DNA of 64,000 nt from CAWUEX02 sp963921305. Its GTDB lineage: Bacteria > Pseudomonadota > Alphaproteobacteria > Rhodospirillales > Rhodospirillaceae. The notes beneath the pieces were generated by a model. It had not been told where the DNA came from and did not search any database. It was given only the letters and a program-made list of their open reading frames with translations. The position numbers and the translations under genes are program-made. Of this stretch, positions 18,048 to 27,366 are shown one piece after another (within the stretch, counting starts at the first letter, position 1; each line of letters opens with the position of its first letter). Location of the stretch: NCBI GenBank assembly GCA_963921305.4, contig CAWUEX030000002.1:124001-188000 (forward strand). The letters run 5' to 3'.

Positions 18048-19019
18048 ATGATCAGGTCTACGCCTCCAGCGCTTGGCGACGTACGTGTTCTTATATTTGA
18101 GGACAACGTCACGGATGCCACGCTGATCACCCGCTTCTTGCAGAAGTGCGGTGTGCGGCGGCACAACATCATGACAACCGATGAGTTGCCTAACGCGGTC
18201 TCAATCTTGTCCCGCGACGCCGTCGATATTTGCCTGACCGACTATTATCTACCGCAACACACGGGTCTCGACTTGATGGATGAAGCGCGGCGCCAGTCTA
18301 TCAATGTGCCCTTTGTCATGCTGACGGCGATATCTGATCCAGACGTCGACCGGGAAGCCTTGGCTCGGGGCGCCTACGACTTCATCATTAAGTCAGAGCT
18401 GACAGCCGAGGGGTTGGTGCGGTCGATCCGCTATTCCCTCGCCCGGCACAAACGCGAAGCCCAACTGGCGAAAGCGGCCTTCCACGATGAGCTTTCAGAC
18501 TTGCCTAGCCGGAGTGCGCTGATCGCACACCTAAACGCCCTCGCGGCCACGCCACCGGCTCACGGCGCGGCCATCGGCGCGCTCGTGTTTGTCAGCCTCA
18601 ACGGACTGAAGTTTCTCAACGAAGCCTATGGCTTCAAGGTCGGCGACGGATTACTGCGTGAAGTCGCACGGCGGCTGCGCACTCTGACGGGACCGGATGA
18701 ACTGATCGGCCGCGTCGGCAGCGACGAGTTCGCCTGCGTTATTGCGCAATCGGACGGCATTGCAGATGCCCAGGTTGCAGCCCGGCGTCTTGCCACGGCT
18801 TTCGCCCAGCCGGTCCGCACCTTCGATGGTGAGCACGATATCAGCGCCGCCATCGGCGTGACGATCTTCCCGCGCACCGCGCGCGGACGCGGTGACAGCC
18901 AGGCTCTGACTCCCTCGGCGCTAGATGTTCTCCAGACCGCCGCAACAGCCGCAACATCGGCGAAACAAATCTGCCGCATGACCCGGTCGACGGAAATTCG
19001 CGCGGCCGCGCTGCATTGA
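18048..19019 (+). CDS. Response regulator with degenerate GGDEF domain
   Basis: 323 residues. An N-terminal receiver domain (about 12-130) has the phospho-acceptor Asp65 (CLTDYYLP), Thr93 and Lys115, so it should accept phosphate from a histidine kinase. The C-terminal domain (about 145-310) has the GGDEF fold, but the signature reads GSDEF (224-228). The first metal-binding Asp is Ser183, and the region reads VSLNGLKFLNEAYG instead of xDxDxFK. Cyclase activity is therefore doubtful; it may bind nucleotide or act through protein contacts. No histidine kinase lies nearby. The next gene, 80 bp on, is another degenerate GGDEF protein. Confidence 0.85.
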   Translation: MIRSTPPALGDVRVLIFEDNVTDATLITRFLQKCGVRRHNIMTTDELPNAVSILSRDAVDICLTDYYLPQHTGLDLMDEARRQSINVPFVMLTAISDPDVDREALARGAYDFIIKSELTAEGLVRSIRYSLARHKREAQLAKAAFHDELSDLPSRSALIAHLNALAATPPAHGAAIGALVFVSLNGLKFLNEAYGFKVGDGLLREVARRLRTLTGPDELIGRVGSDEFACVIAQSDGIADAQVAARRLATAFAQPVRTFDGEHDISAAIGVTIFPRTARGRGDSQALTPSALDVLQTAATAATSAKQICRMTRSTEIRAAALH

Positions 19020-19098
19020 TCTGACCCAACCACGCCGGCCCAATGGCCGCTATGAGGACCGGTCCAGTGTGCTATCCTCGCGCCTGGAGCACGTAGCC

Positions 19099-20265
19099 AT
19101 GAACCTCATTCCCAAGTTTCCCGAGGAAAAAGAGCAAGCCTTCCAGGCCGACCGCGCAGCGCAACTGGTCTCGGCGCAGCGCTGGCTGATTTTGATCGGC
19201 GGGTCCATCTATTGCCTCGCAGGAATTTGGGTGGCGGCCCGGTCAGGCAGTCAGTTCGGCATGTTGGGCGACACATCTCTCGCCCTTCTGACGTTCACGT
19301 TCGTTCTGTTCGGCGCGAGTTATCTCAATTTTGTTCAGGACCGGGCGGAACTGGTTCCGATCCTCATGGCGCTGGCATACGGCGTGCACATCACAGTGGG
19401 CACCATTGCCGCCGCCGACGGCAGTGGCGCGCGCTTCGCCATTCTGTCAGCGCTGCTATTGGTTTTCCTGTCTGCCATCTCGCCAACGTTGCTGATCGGC
19501 TTAGCCTCGATTTCGGCTGCCATCGTCGTCGCTCTTCTGGCCACCGTCTTCCTGTTTCCGTTCGAGCCAGGCAATGTGACTTTGGTCGCGGCGTTTTCCT
19601 ACCTGACGCCGGCGGCGGCACTGGCCATTACCGTTTCCTATCTGTTTGACCGGACTGCACGGGAAGCCTTCACCTACAAGTGGGAGCTGAGCCGCCGCGC
19701 AACAACGGACGAGCTTTCCGGGGTTGCGAACAAGACGCACATCCGCGTCCTGGCCAACAACGAATTCTCCCGCGCCCGGCGGTACCGCGAGCCATTTTCC
19801 TGCCTGATGTTCGAGATCGATGGCCTCAGCACCATCCGCGAGTCCTGGGGAGACCACGCCGCTGATACGGTTGCCCGTGTTTTTGCCGGCTACTGCGTCT
19901 TGGTGATGCGCCACTGCGACAGTCTCGGCCGCTTGTCAGAACGCCGCTTTCTTGCGTTGCTGCCGGAAACACCGGGGCCCGGAGCCCTGGTGCTCGCCAA
20001 GCGCATGGTCAGCGACCTGAAGTCCCTGGACGTCAATGTCTACGGCGAAGTCATCAACTTCACGGTGTCCATCGGTGTCGCCGAAATGAACAAAGCAGAT
20101 GATTCCGGCAACGGACTTGTCAAACGGGCAGAGCTGGGACTGCAAGATGCGATTGAACAAGGCCGGGAGCAAGCGGTGATGGCCCCCTTGCCTGTGCTCA
20201 CACCGGAAGCCGTGGACCCAGAGACCAAGGACGAAGACGGGCCAGCGCCGCTGGCTGACGCGTGA
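19099..20265 (+). CDS. Membrane protein with degenerate GGDEF domain
   Basis: 388 residues from ATG 19099 (GGAG 9 bases upstream); an ATG at 19069 is less likely. About six membrane helices fill residues 25-185 in a MASE-like sensor arrangement. A cytoplasmic GGDEF-like domain follows, opening RRATTDELSGVANKTH. Its signature is SERRF at 280-284 in place of GGDEF, although one Asp of the metal site remains in FEIDGLS. The substitution should abolish diguanylate cyclase activity. It lies 80 bp downstream of another degenerate GGDEF gene on the same strand and ends 2 bp from the convergent trkH. Confidence 0.83.
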   Translation: MNLIPKFPEEKEQAFQADRAAQLVSAQRWLILIGGSIYCLAGIWVAARSGSQFGMLGDTSLALLTFTFVLFGASYLNFVQDRAELVPILMALAYGVHITVGTIAAADGSGARFAILSALLLVFLSAISPTLLIGLASISAAIVVALLATVFLFPFEPGNVTLVAAFSYLTPAAALAITVSYLFDRTAREAFTYKWELSRRATTDELSGVANKTHIRVLANNEFSRARRYREPFSCLMFEIDGLSTIRESWGDHAADTVARVFAGYCVLVMRHCDSLGRLSERRFLALLPETPGPGALVLAKRMVSDLKSLDVNVYGEVINFTVSIGVAEMNKADDSGNGLVKRAELGLQDAIEQGREQAVMAPLPVLTPEAVDPETKDEDGPAPLADA

Positions 20266-20267
20266 GT

Positions 20268-21707
20268 CTAAAAGTCGCGCCAGAATCGCGGCGTAATCAC
20301 CACAAACAGGGTAAACACCTCAAGGCGTCCGAGAAGCATACCGCCGGCAAGGAGCCATTTCGCCGCATCGCTCAAGCTGCTGAAATTTCCGGCAGGACCG
20401 ACAATCGGCCCGAGGCCTGGGCCGACGTTGGTGAGAGCCGTGGCCGCAGCAGACAAACTCGTTTGAAACCCAAGGCCCGTTAACGACACCGCTACTGACA
20501 GGGCAAACCAGCTTGCCAGGTACAGGCCGAGAAACGCCGTCACCGAAAGTACGATTGACGGCGACACTTCACGTCCTTCGTAGATGACGGGAAAGACCCC
20601 ATGTGGATGTAAGAGGCGGTTGGCCTGGGATTTGAGGAACGACAGCATCAGCTGATAGCGGAAGATCTTGACGGACCCTGACGTCGAGCCGGAGCAGCCG
20701 CCAGCGAACGTGATGATGAGAAAGACAACCGATGCGCTGCCCCATAGCGTGTAATCGGCGCTGGCGAACCCGGTCGTCGAGATAATCGAAACCGCATTGA
20801 ACGCAGACTGCCGGAAAGCGTCGTTGAACGAAAGCGGCATGGTTTGCCACGCCCATGCCGTAAGCAATAAGACCATGATGGCACAAAACCCGAGAAAGAA
20901 ACGAACCTGACTGTTTTTGAAAATCGCGAACGGATCACGCCCGACGGCCTTCAAGTACAGTGTGAAGGGTAGCGCGCCGGAAATCATGAAAACGATCGCG
21001 ATCCACGGCAGAACAGAGCCCCGAAAGTAGCCGAAGGACTCGTCGTGGGTTGAAAACCCGCCGGTGGCGATGGTCGTCATCGCGTGGTTGATCGCGTCGA
21101 AGCCGGTCATGCCGCCAAAGCCATAGGCCACCGCACATAACAGTGTCAGTCCGACATAGGCTGCGGAAATTCCGGCGATGATCTCGCGCGCGCGGGGGAG
21201 AACTTTGTCGGACGTGTCGGAAGACTCGGTTTTCATGAGTTGCATGCCGCCGACACGGAGCAGCGGTAAAATCGCGATGCCGAGAAGAATAATCCCAATC
21301 CCGCCGATCCACTGCAGCATCGACCGCCACAACAGAATACCCGGAGGCATTTGATCCAGGCCGGTGAGCACGGTGGAACCGGTGGTCGTTAGACCAGACA
21401 CGCTCTCAAAGAAAGCATCGGTGAAAGACGGTGCCTGGCTGCTGAAGAGAAAAGGTGCAGCTCCAGCGATCGGCAACGTCAGCCACACCATCGCCGTCAG
21501 CAGGTAAGCTTCGCGGATGGTCAGCCGCGACTTCGGCCGCTTATTGGCAAACACCAAAGCCATGCCAACGAACAGTGTGACCCCGGAGGAGACTGCGAAA
21601 ACCATCCAGTCGTCATTACTGGACGCTATATCGGCGAACAGAGGAACGATTTGAGCGCAGGCCAATACGGCAAACAAAAGCCCGGTCACATAGAGAATTT
21701 GCGCCAT
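20268..21707 (-). CDS. trkH: TrkH-family potassium transporter subunit
   Basis: 479 residues with the four membrane-pore-membrane repeats of the TrkH/KtrB superfamily. The selectivity-filter loops are visible in order: TTTGSTVLTG, ATGGFSTHD, STTGFASADY and TNVGPGLGPI. It carries K+ (or Na+) across the inner membrane. Members of this family need a cytosolic TrkA-type regulatory subunit, which is not in the window. The gene lies 14 bp downstream of a SnoaL-like gene on the same strand and may share its transcript. Confidence 0.92.
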   Translation of the reverse strand: MAQILYVTGLLFAVLACAQIVPLFADIASSNDDWMVFAVSSGVTLFVGMALVFANKRPKSRLTIREAYLLTAMVWLTLPIAGAAPFLFSSQAPSFTDAFFESVSGLTTTGSTVLTGLDQMPPGILLWRSMLQWIGGIGIILLGIAILPLLRVGGMQLMKTESSDTSDKVLPRAREIIAGISAAYVGLTLLCAVAYGFGGMTGFDAINHAMTTIATGGFSTHDESFGYFRGSVLPWIAIVFMISGALPFTLYLKAVGRDPFAIFKNSQVRFFLGFCAIMVLLLTAWAWQTMPLSFNDAFRQSAFNAVSIISTTGFASADYTLWGSASVVFLIITFAGGCSGSTSGSVKIFRYQLMLSFLKSQANRLLHPHGVFPVIYEGREVSPSIVLSVTAFLGLYLASWFALSVAVSLTGLGFQTSLSAAATALTNVGPGLGPIVGPAGNFSSLSDAAKWLLAGGMLLGRLEVFTLFVVITPRFWRDF

Positions 21708-21721
21708 GAGTTTGGACTAGT

Positions 21722-22228
21722 TCACCGGGGCACTGGAGGAGTCATGTCCTCGGCGTCCGGCGTCGGCGTGTCCATGTCCCTGTGAATGCGCCAGCGGCCG
21801 TCGTCACCCTTTTTGTAGAGGATCAACGCCCGGCCGAAATCGTGAATGGCCTCGCCACCCGACATGGGCTGGTAGGTGAGCGCGAAGCGCGCGGTGTTCC
21901 AGGCGTAATCGCCAATGACCTCCAGTTCCTCGACGTCGAACACCACAGCAAGCTTGGTATCTTCGGCCACCGCGGCAAAGAAACCGGCAATTTCTTCGCG
22001 GCCGCGCATGGCGGGACGGCGGCGCGCCATCACCCACCCATCCTCCGTGTATAGGTCGGCAAGAGCTTCAAAGTCGCGCGCGCCATATGCCGCCTGCCAA
22101 TCGCGCTCAATCGCTTCAATCGCCGCATAGTCTTCTGATGTCCCGCCGCGGCGCGGATAGTCTTCGGCACCTACGGACGACACAGCGCCCACCGCTAAAC
22201 ACAAGATCGCCAACACAGCCTTAAGCAT
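21722..22228 (-). CDS. Exported SnoaL/DUF4440-like protein
   Basis: 168 residues from ATG 22228, preceded by a GGGGG site; the longer frame to 22270 would mask the signal peptide (MLKAVLAILCLAVGAVSSVGA). The mature part is a compact alpha+beta barrel of the NTF2/SnoaL class: AIEAIERDWQAAYGARDFEALADLYTEDG, then RPAMRGREEIAGFFA and later strands. Such proteins are often small hydrolases, isomerases or ligand binders, and no catalytic assignment is possible. It stands immediately upstream of trkH. Confidence 0.75.
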   Translation of the reverse strand: MLKAVLAILCLAVGAVSSVGAEDYPRRGGTSEDYAAIEAIERDWQAAYGARDFEALADLYTEDGWVMARRRPAMRGREEIAGFFAAVAEDTKLAVVFDVEELEVIGDYAWNTARFALTYQPMSGGEAIHDFGRALILYKKGDDGRWRIHRDMDTPTPDAEDMTPPVPR

Positions 22229-22395
22229 TGCGGCCCCCAAACTCTGAAAGGCGCCAAAGTGACCGGACATGACCAGCCGCCAGAGAGTAGCGCCAGAAAA
22301 ATCATCCGCTATGATGACCGCGATTGTTCACGGGGCCAAGAGGCGGTTCCTTTGCCAGCGGTAAAGGCCAAGGAAACTGTGAGGGGAGATTTGAC

Positions 22396-23073
22396 ATGGA
22401 CGTGACGCTCTACGAGCTGCTTGTTTTCGCGCACACCTTGCTTTTTGTGTACTGGCTGGGCGGCGACCTGGGCGTCTTTCTGTCGGCAAAGTTCGTCGCC
22501 AATCGCAACCTGCCGATCGACGAACGGTTCCGATTCATCCAAGTGCTGATGCAGTGCGACATGGGACCGCGCACGGCGTTAATCGGCTTGATCCCCTTAG
22601 GGTTTCAAATGGCCTATATGCTGGGCGCATCGCCGATTGGCGGGGGCTGGTTGGTGGCGATTTGGGTCGCGTGCCTGACGTGGCTGGCCGCAAACTGGTG
22701 GATGTTCTTCAACGATCAAGCACCACTGACCAACACCCTGCGCCAAGTCGACATGTATGTGCGGTATGTCGTCATCGCCGGCATGGGCGGATTGGGGCTT
22801 TGGTCACTGCTGAGCGACGACGCGCCGATCTACTTTAACTGGCTGGCGGCTAAACTTTTTCTGTTTGCTATTGCCGTCTCTCTCGGCGTGTATCTGCGAG
22901 GTGAAATCAAGAACTGGATTATCGGCTTCGCCATGGTTCGCGCTGGCGGTGAGGAAGCGAACAAGGGCAACGACATGATTGAAGATGCTCTCGGCCGCTC
23001 CAAAGTGGCTGCATTAATTCTTTGGACAACGGTTGCCGTGATTGCGTTTCTCGGCAAAGTGAAACCGTTTTAA
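22396..23073 (+). CDS. Integral membrane protein, unknown
   Basis: 225 residues from ATG 22396 with a strong GAGGGGAG site. It has about six membrane helices. The first helix contains FAHTLLFVYWLGGDLGVF, a His-x6-Trp-x-Gly pattern also seen in DUF2269/CopD-like and other heme- or metal-linked membrane proteins; this resemblance is by eye. It is 16 bp upstream of a ThDP enzyme gene on the same strand, so the two are probably co-transcribed. No function can be assigned. Confidence 0.75.
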   Translation: MDVTLYELLVFAHTLLFVYWLGGDLGVFLSAKFVANRNLPIDERFRFIQVLMQCDMGPRTALIGLIPLGFQMAYMLGASPIGGGWLVAIWVACLTWLAANWWMFFNDQAPLTNTLRQVDMYVRYVVIAGMGGLGLWSLLSDDAPIYFNWLAAKLFLFAIAVSLGVYLRGEIKNWIIGFAMVRAGGEEANKGNDMIEDALGRSKVAALILWTTVAVIAFLGKVKPF

Positions 23074-23089
23074 TTCCGGAGCCAATAGG

Positions 23090-24844
23090 GTGACCGCGAC
23101 CGGGTCCAACGCGCAACTCACGGGCGGTCAGATCGTTGCCCGCACCTTGCGGGCGCACGGCATCGAGACCGTGTTCTCCCTGGCCGGTACAACCCACACG
23201 GATGTACTCGACCCGCTGGACCGGGACGGCTTCACCATCGTTCCTGGGCGGAGCGAGAACGGCACTGTGGGCGCTGCAGACGGATATGCGCGCGTCACAG
23301 GCAAGTGTGGCATTGCTTTGATCATTGCCGATCAAGGTGTTCCGAACGCCATGGCCGCAATAGCGAGCGCGTTTCATGCCTGCTCGCCAGTCTTGGTTCT
23401 GGTGGGATGGTACGCCGGCCCCCAAGGCACCGAAGCAGACTATGAAATCGACAACAACACCCTGCCTATGGTGGGCTCAGTGTGTAAGTGGGCGAAGACG
23501 ATCCCCAGCGTCGATCGCGTGGGCGAATACGTGAACACGGCGATCCGCCGGGCCATGAGCGGTCGCCGCGGGCCCGTTGTTCTGCAGATGCCATCGGCGT
23601 TGATGGGTACAGCAGTCGAAGCGGCAGAATCCATCGACTCCCCCGCGACGCAACCGGCACGGCCCGCCGCAGACGCCAACGCGATCGCCAAGGCGGCAGA
23701 CCTGCTCGCTAAAGCCAAGACACCCTTGGTTCTCGCCGGTGGCGGCGCCCATGCGTCCCAGGCCGGTCTGGCAATCCGCGCGTTCGTCGAAAAGTTCAAC
23801 GTTCCAATTCTGGGGAACTCCCAGGGCCGCGCTTTGGTGCCCGAAGACGGCGAACGCAGTTTCAATTTCGGTCTGGGCGGCAAAGCCGCAGCTGAAGCTG
23901 ATATCATGCTGGTGCTTGGTGCCCGGCTTAAAGGCCGGTTGGGGTATGGCCTGGCGCCCGCCTACAATCCAGACGCCGCCTTCATTCAGGTGGATATCGA
24001 ACCGGAGGAGTTAGGGCGCAACCGCCATATCAACGTCCCCGTCACCGCCGACGTACGCACGGCGGTGGAGCAGTTGACGGCGGAGCTTGATCACCGCGGC
24101 TTCAAAGGTTTCAGCGGCGCGCCCTGGACCAAAGCGCTGTTGCAGGACCGCATCGCCTACATAGACACTGTTGGACGGGACGACAGTGACGGCGGCGTTC
24201 ATCCCTATCGCATTGGCCATGAACTCAACCCGCGGCTGCCCCACGATGCCATTCTCGTGCAAGACGGCGCTCAAATTCTCGGTTCGGTTTATGCGACGCT
24301 CAAGCTTCAGCAAGGCCCGGTGCTGGATCACTACTCTTTGGGGTCGATGGGCATCGGCACACCCCTCATGGTCGGGGGCGCGGCCGGGGCGCGGGAACTG
24401 GCGCGCCTGTCCGGCGACAGCGAACGCCGTGTCGTGATGGTCACCGGCGACGGCGCTTTCGGTTACTTCAGCAATGAAATCGGCAGCGCCCGGGCCATGG
24501 GCCTGAACCCGGTCATTATTGTTGGCAATGACTCCGCCTGGGGCGTCGAGTGGGCCGGCCATCTCGACAAACTGGGACGGGCCGTAAACACCGAGTTGAA
24601 CCCGACCCGGTTTGATCTGATCGCTGAGGCCCATGGCTGCCTGGGCCGGCGGGTCGAACGCGGGGCCGATCTCGGTCCGGCACTGGATGAGGCCTTTGCC
24701 GCAGATGTTCCGGCGGTCATTGACGTGATCCTTGACCGGGAGGCCACCCTGGCGATCCGGGCAGACGAGAGCCTCCGCCTGCACATCGGCATGCCTTTGC
24801 GGGCCGGGCTGACCGCCACCTATGGAGCTGCGCGCAAGCTCTAG
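23090..24844 (+). CDS. Thiamine-diphosphate-dependent enzyme (acetolactate synthase superfamily)
   Basis: 584 residues with a GTG start preceded by GGAG. The three domains are in the usual order: the pyrimidine-binding domain with the catalytic Glu in PGRSENGTVGAADGYAR, a central domain (about 190-330), and the PP domain with the ThDP motif GDGAFGYFSNEIGSARAMGLNPVIIVGNDSAWG, which I read in two parts (GDG and NDSAWG). The superfamily includes acetolactate synthase, oxalyl-CoA decarboxylase and 2-hydroxyacyl-CoA lyase, and the exact reaction is not clear. No small regulatory subunit gene follows, which argues against a housekeeping acetolactate synthase. Confidence 0.85.
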   Translation: MTATGSNAQLTGGQIVARTLRAHGIETVFSLAGTTHTDVLDPLDRDGFTIVPGRSENGTVGAADGYARVTGKCGIALIIADQGVPNAMAAIASAFHACSPVLVLVGWYAGPQGTEADYEIDNNTLPMVGSVCKWAKTIPSVDRVGEYVNTAIRRAMSGRRGPVVLQMPSALMGTAVEAAESIDSPATQPARPAADANAIAKAADLLAKAKTPLVLAGGGAHASQAGLAIRAFVEKFNVPILGNSQGRALVPEDGERSFNFGLGGKAAAEADIMLVLGARLKGRLGYGLAPAYNPDAAFIQVDIEPEELGRNRHINVPVTADVRTAVEQLTAELDHRGFKGFSGAPWTKALLQDRIAYIDTVGRDDSDGGVHPYRIGHELNPRLPHDAILVQDGAQILGSVYATLKLQQGPVLDHYSLGSMGIGTPLMVGGAAGARELARLSGDSERRVVMVTGDGAFGYFSNEIGSARAMGLNPVIIVGNDSAWGVEWAGHLDKLGRAVNTELNPTRFDLIAEAHGCLGRRVERGADLGPALDEAFAADVPAVIDVILDREATLAIRADESLRLHIGMPLRAGLTATYGAARKL

Positions 24845-25030
24845 GCGATCGATTGACGCGAATTTTGCAGTGCACAAATTGACCAGGGGGTATGGCACAT
24901 CGATAGGTGCAGCAAAACCACACCGTGGCGGCAAATAAACCAGCGAAAATAAAGCGCTAGCCCTACCTCAGGTTTTTCAATTACCTTTTTGAGACTGACG
25001 TTCAAAACTGGTGAAAGAGTGGGACACCTC

Positions 25031-27208
25031 ATGCGTAAGCCTATCAAATCCATCCTTTTGTCGACCGCAGCCGCGTGCTGCCTTGCGGCGCCGATCGCGT
25101 CGGCTCAGGAGACGGCGCAGGCCGGACGCGCAGCGATCCTGATCGAAGAGATTCAGGTTTACGGCACCAAGAAGAACAGGGCCGAGGAACTTCAGGATGT
25201 GCCCGCGGCGATTTCCGCTTTCAATGAAGGCGTCCTTGATGCCCGCCAGGTCACGACGATTGAAGACCTGAGCTTCGCCAGCCCCAACGTCACCCTTGAC
25301 CAAGTTGGCACGACGCCGGGTGTGCAGAACTTCTCGATCCGTGGCTTGGGCAGCAACAGCTCGATCCCCTCGGTCGATCCCACCGTCGGCCTGTTTGTCG
25401 ATGGCGTTTACTTGGGCATCACCGCCGGTGTGGTGGTCGATACCTTCGACCTGGAAAGCGTAGAAGTGTTGCGCGGACCGCAAGGACTTCTGTTTGGCCG
25501 AAACGTCACAGGCGGCGCGGTGCTGTTGCGCACCAAACGCCCGACCGGCGAATTCGGCGCTAAAGCCAAACTGAGCTACGAGACCGGGCCGCAGTACACC
25601 GCGTCGGTATCCGTCGAAGGCGCCTTGGCGGGAGATAAACTGGCCGGCAAACTGAGCGCCTATATCAAGGACGACGACGGCTACTTCGACAACATTGCCG
25701 ACCCGACCCGGGATGTGGGCGCCCAGGAAACCTTGATGGTCCGCCCCACGCTTGTCTTCACACCGAGTGAAACGCTCGACGTCACTCTTATCTATGAGCA
25801 TGGCGAGTTAGACGGTGATGGTCCGGCCCCACAGCGGGCGCTGTCGCCCAATCCGTCTGTCACATCCGACAACGTCTTCGTGGAAATCGACGAACCGGGT
25901 GCGGTGGACATCCAATGGGATCAACTGACCCTTGAAGCCAATTGGGACGTCGGCCCGGGCACCCTGACCAACATCTTCGGCTATCGCAAAGTCGATCAAA
26001 CAGGCACGTCGGACATCGATTCCAGCCCTCTGCCTTTGTTCCACGCCGACGTATTGATCGACCAGGACCAGATCAGCAACGAGTTGCGCTACTTCGGCGA
26101 ATTCACGGACCAACTCAGCGTGACGGGTGGCCTGTACTACTTCGAGCAGGACGTTCTGTACCGCGAATCCCGCTTCATCGCCTTCGGAAGCATCGTCGGC
26201 GGCTTGGGCGGCGATCAGGATCACAAGAACTACGGCGCGTTCCTCAACGTCGATTACGACATCAACGACGCCTTCCGCTTTACCGTCGGCGCCCGCTACA
26301 CAGAAGAAAAGAAGTCGGCGAACGTTTCCCGCTTCTCGTTCTGCGATGCCATCACGCAGGTGTGTAACCCGGACTTCTCTGACAGTGAGAAATGGAGCAA
26401 CCTGACCCCGAAAGTCGGCATCCAATGGTACCCGACGGATGAAGCGCAGGTTTATGCCCACTGGACCAAAGGCTTCCGGTCAGGCGGCTACAACTTCCGC
26501 ACCACCGTGCCCGCCATATTCGACGCCGGCCCGACGGACGAGGAAAAGCAGGACTCCTTCGAGGTCGGCTTCAAGTCGAGCTGGCTCGACCGTCAGTTGG
26601 TGCTGAACGGTGCCGTTTTCTATAACGACCTGAAGGACCTACAACGTGAGTTGAACGTCACCAACCCGATTGTCGGTGTGGTGCAAGGCCTGCGCAACAC
26701 GGCTGACGCCACCATCAAAGGCTTCGAACTCGATATGGTCGCACTACCGATTTCCCAATGGGCGATCAACGCGTCGATCGGCTACCTCGACGGCGACTAC
26801 GACGAGGTCCGGTTCGATCTAAGCGGCGACGGCGTGATTGACCAGACGGACCTGGACCTGTCGATCCCGCGTGCCCCGGAATGGACCTACACCATCGGTA
26901 CGACCTTCGATCAGGAGCTGGGCGACTTCGCGATCTTGAGCTTGCGCGGCGATTACAGTCACCGTTCATCGACGTTCTTTACCGACAACAATGTCGGCAC
27001 GCTGCCGTCCTACGATCTCATCAACGCCTCGGTCAGCCTGATCAGCTTTGACGAGCAGTGGACGCTGACATTCTACGGCCGCAACCTCACCGACGAGGCG
27101 ATTTTGCAGCAGAACACGCCGCTGCCCTTCTCCGCCTTCGGGGCGCCACGCCTGTCGACCATTCAGGAAGGCCGGCGCTATGGGCTGGAGCTGAAGTTCC
27201 AGTACTAA
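25031..27208 (+). CDS. TonB-dependent outer-membrane receptor
   Basis: 725 residues from ATG 25031. A signal peptide (KPIKSILLSTAAACCLAAPIASA) is followed by a TonB-box-like EEIQVYG, the plug domain (QDVPAAISAFNEG, the SIRGLGSNSSIPSVDPTVG loop, VEVLRGPQGLLFGRN) and a 22-strand-type barrel that ends in LELKFQY. It imports an unknown ligand with energy from TonB. Its sequence resembles receptors that lack siderophore genes nearby. The gene stands alone and ends at a strong terminator, 159 bp before an SDR. Confidence 0.9.
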   Translation: MRKPIKSILLSTAAACCLAAPIASAQETAQAGRAAILIEEIQVYGTKKNRAEELQDVPAAISAFNEGVLDARQVTTIEDLSFASPNVTLDQVGTTPGVQNFSIRGLGSNSSIPSVDPTVGLFVDGVYLGITAGVVVDTFDLESVEVLRGPQGLLFGRNVTGGAVLLRTKRPTGEFGAKAKLSYETGPQYTASVSVEGALAGDKLAGKLSAYIKDDDGYFDNIADPTRDVGAQETLMVRPTLVFTPSETLDVTLIYEHGELDGDGPAPQRALSPNPSVTSDNVFVEIDEPGAVDIQWDQLTLEANWDVGPGTLTNIFGYRKVDQTGTSDIDSSPLPLFHADVLIDQDQISNELRYFGEFTDQLSVTGGLYYFEQDVLYRESRFIAFGSIVGGLGGDQDHKNYGAFLNVDYDINDAFRFTVGARYTEEKKSANVSRFSFCDAITQVCNPDFSDSEKWSNLTPKVGIQWYPTDEAQVYAHWTKGFRSGGYNFRTTVPAIFDAGPTDEEKQDSFEVGFKSSWLDRQLVLNGAVFYNDLKDLQRELNVTNPIVGVVQGLRNTADATIKGFELDMVALPISQWAINASIGYLDGDYDEVRFDLSGDGVIDQTDLDLSIPRAPEWTYTIGTTFDQELGDFAILSLRGDYSHRSSTFFTDNNVGTLPSYDLINASVSLISFDEQWTLTFYGRNLTDEAILQQNTPLPFSAFGAPRLSTIQEGRRYGLELKFQY

Positions 27209-27247
27209 ACCCGGCTTTCAGTTAGCGAACACAAAGAGCGATTCTGA

Positions 27248-27280
27248 GGGGCGGATCCGCAAGGGTCCGCCCCTTTTCTT
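27248..27280 (+). terminator. Rho-independent terminator after the TonB receptor
   Basis: GGGGCGGATCC and GGGTCCGCCCC pair over 11 bp (one G-T wobble) around a GCAA loop, followed directly by TTTTCTT. It lies 40 bp after the stop codon. Confidence 0.88.
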
Positions 27281-27366
27281 CGGCGGTACCGTTGTGACCA
27301 CCGCTGCGGACCGCCAAACTGAAACGTATGCTGTCTTCGCCTTTCCAAGATATGGAGCTGCCCCAG

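Noticed and set aside
18048..20265. A complete two-component or cyclase system
   Set aside because: No histidine kinase is present and neither GGDEF domain keeps its catalytic residues.
24011..24934. 307-codon minus-strand frame opposite the ThDP gene
   Set aside because: Antisense to a gene with full ThDP motifs; no domain.
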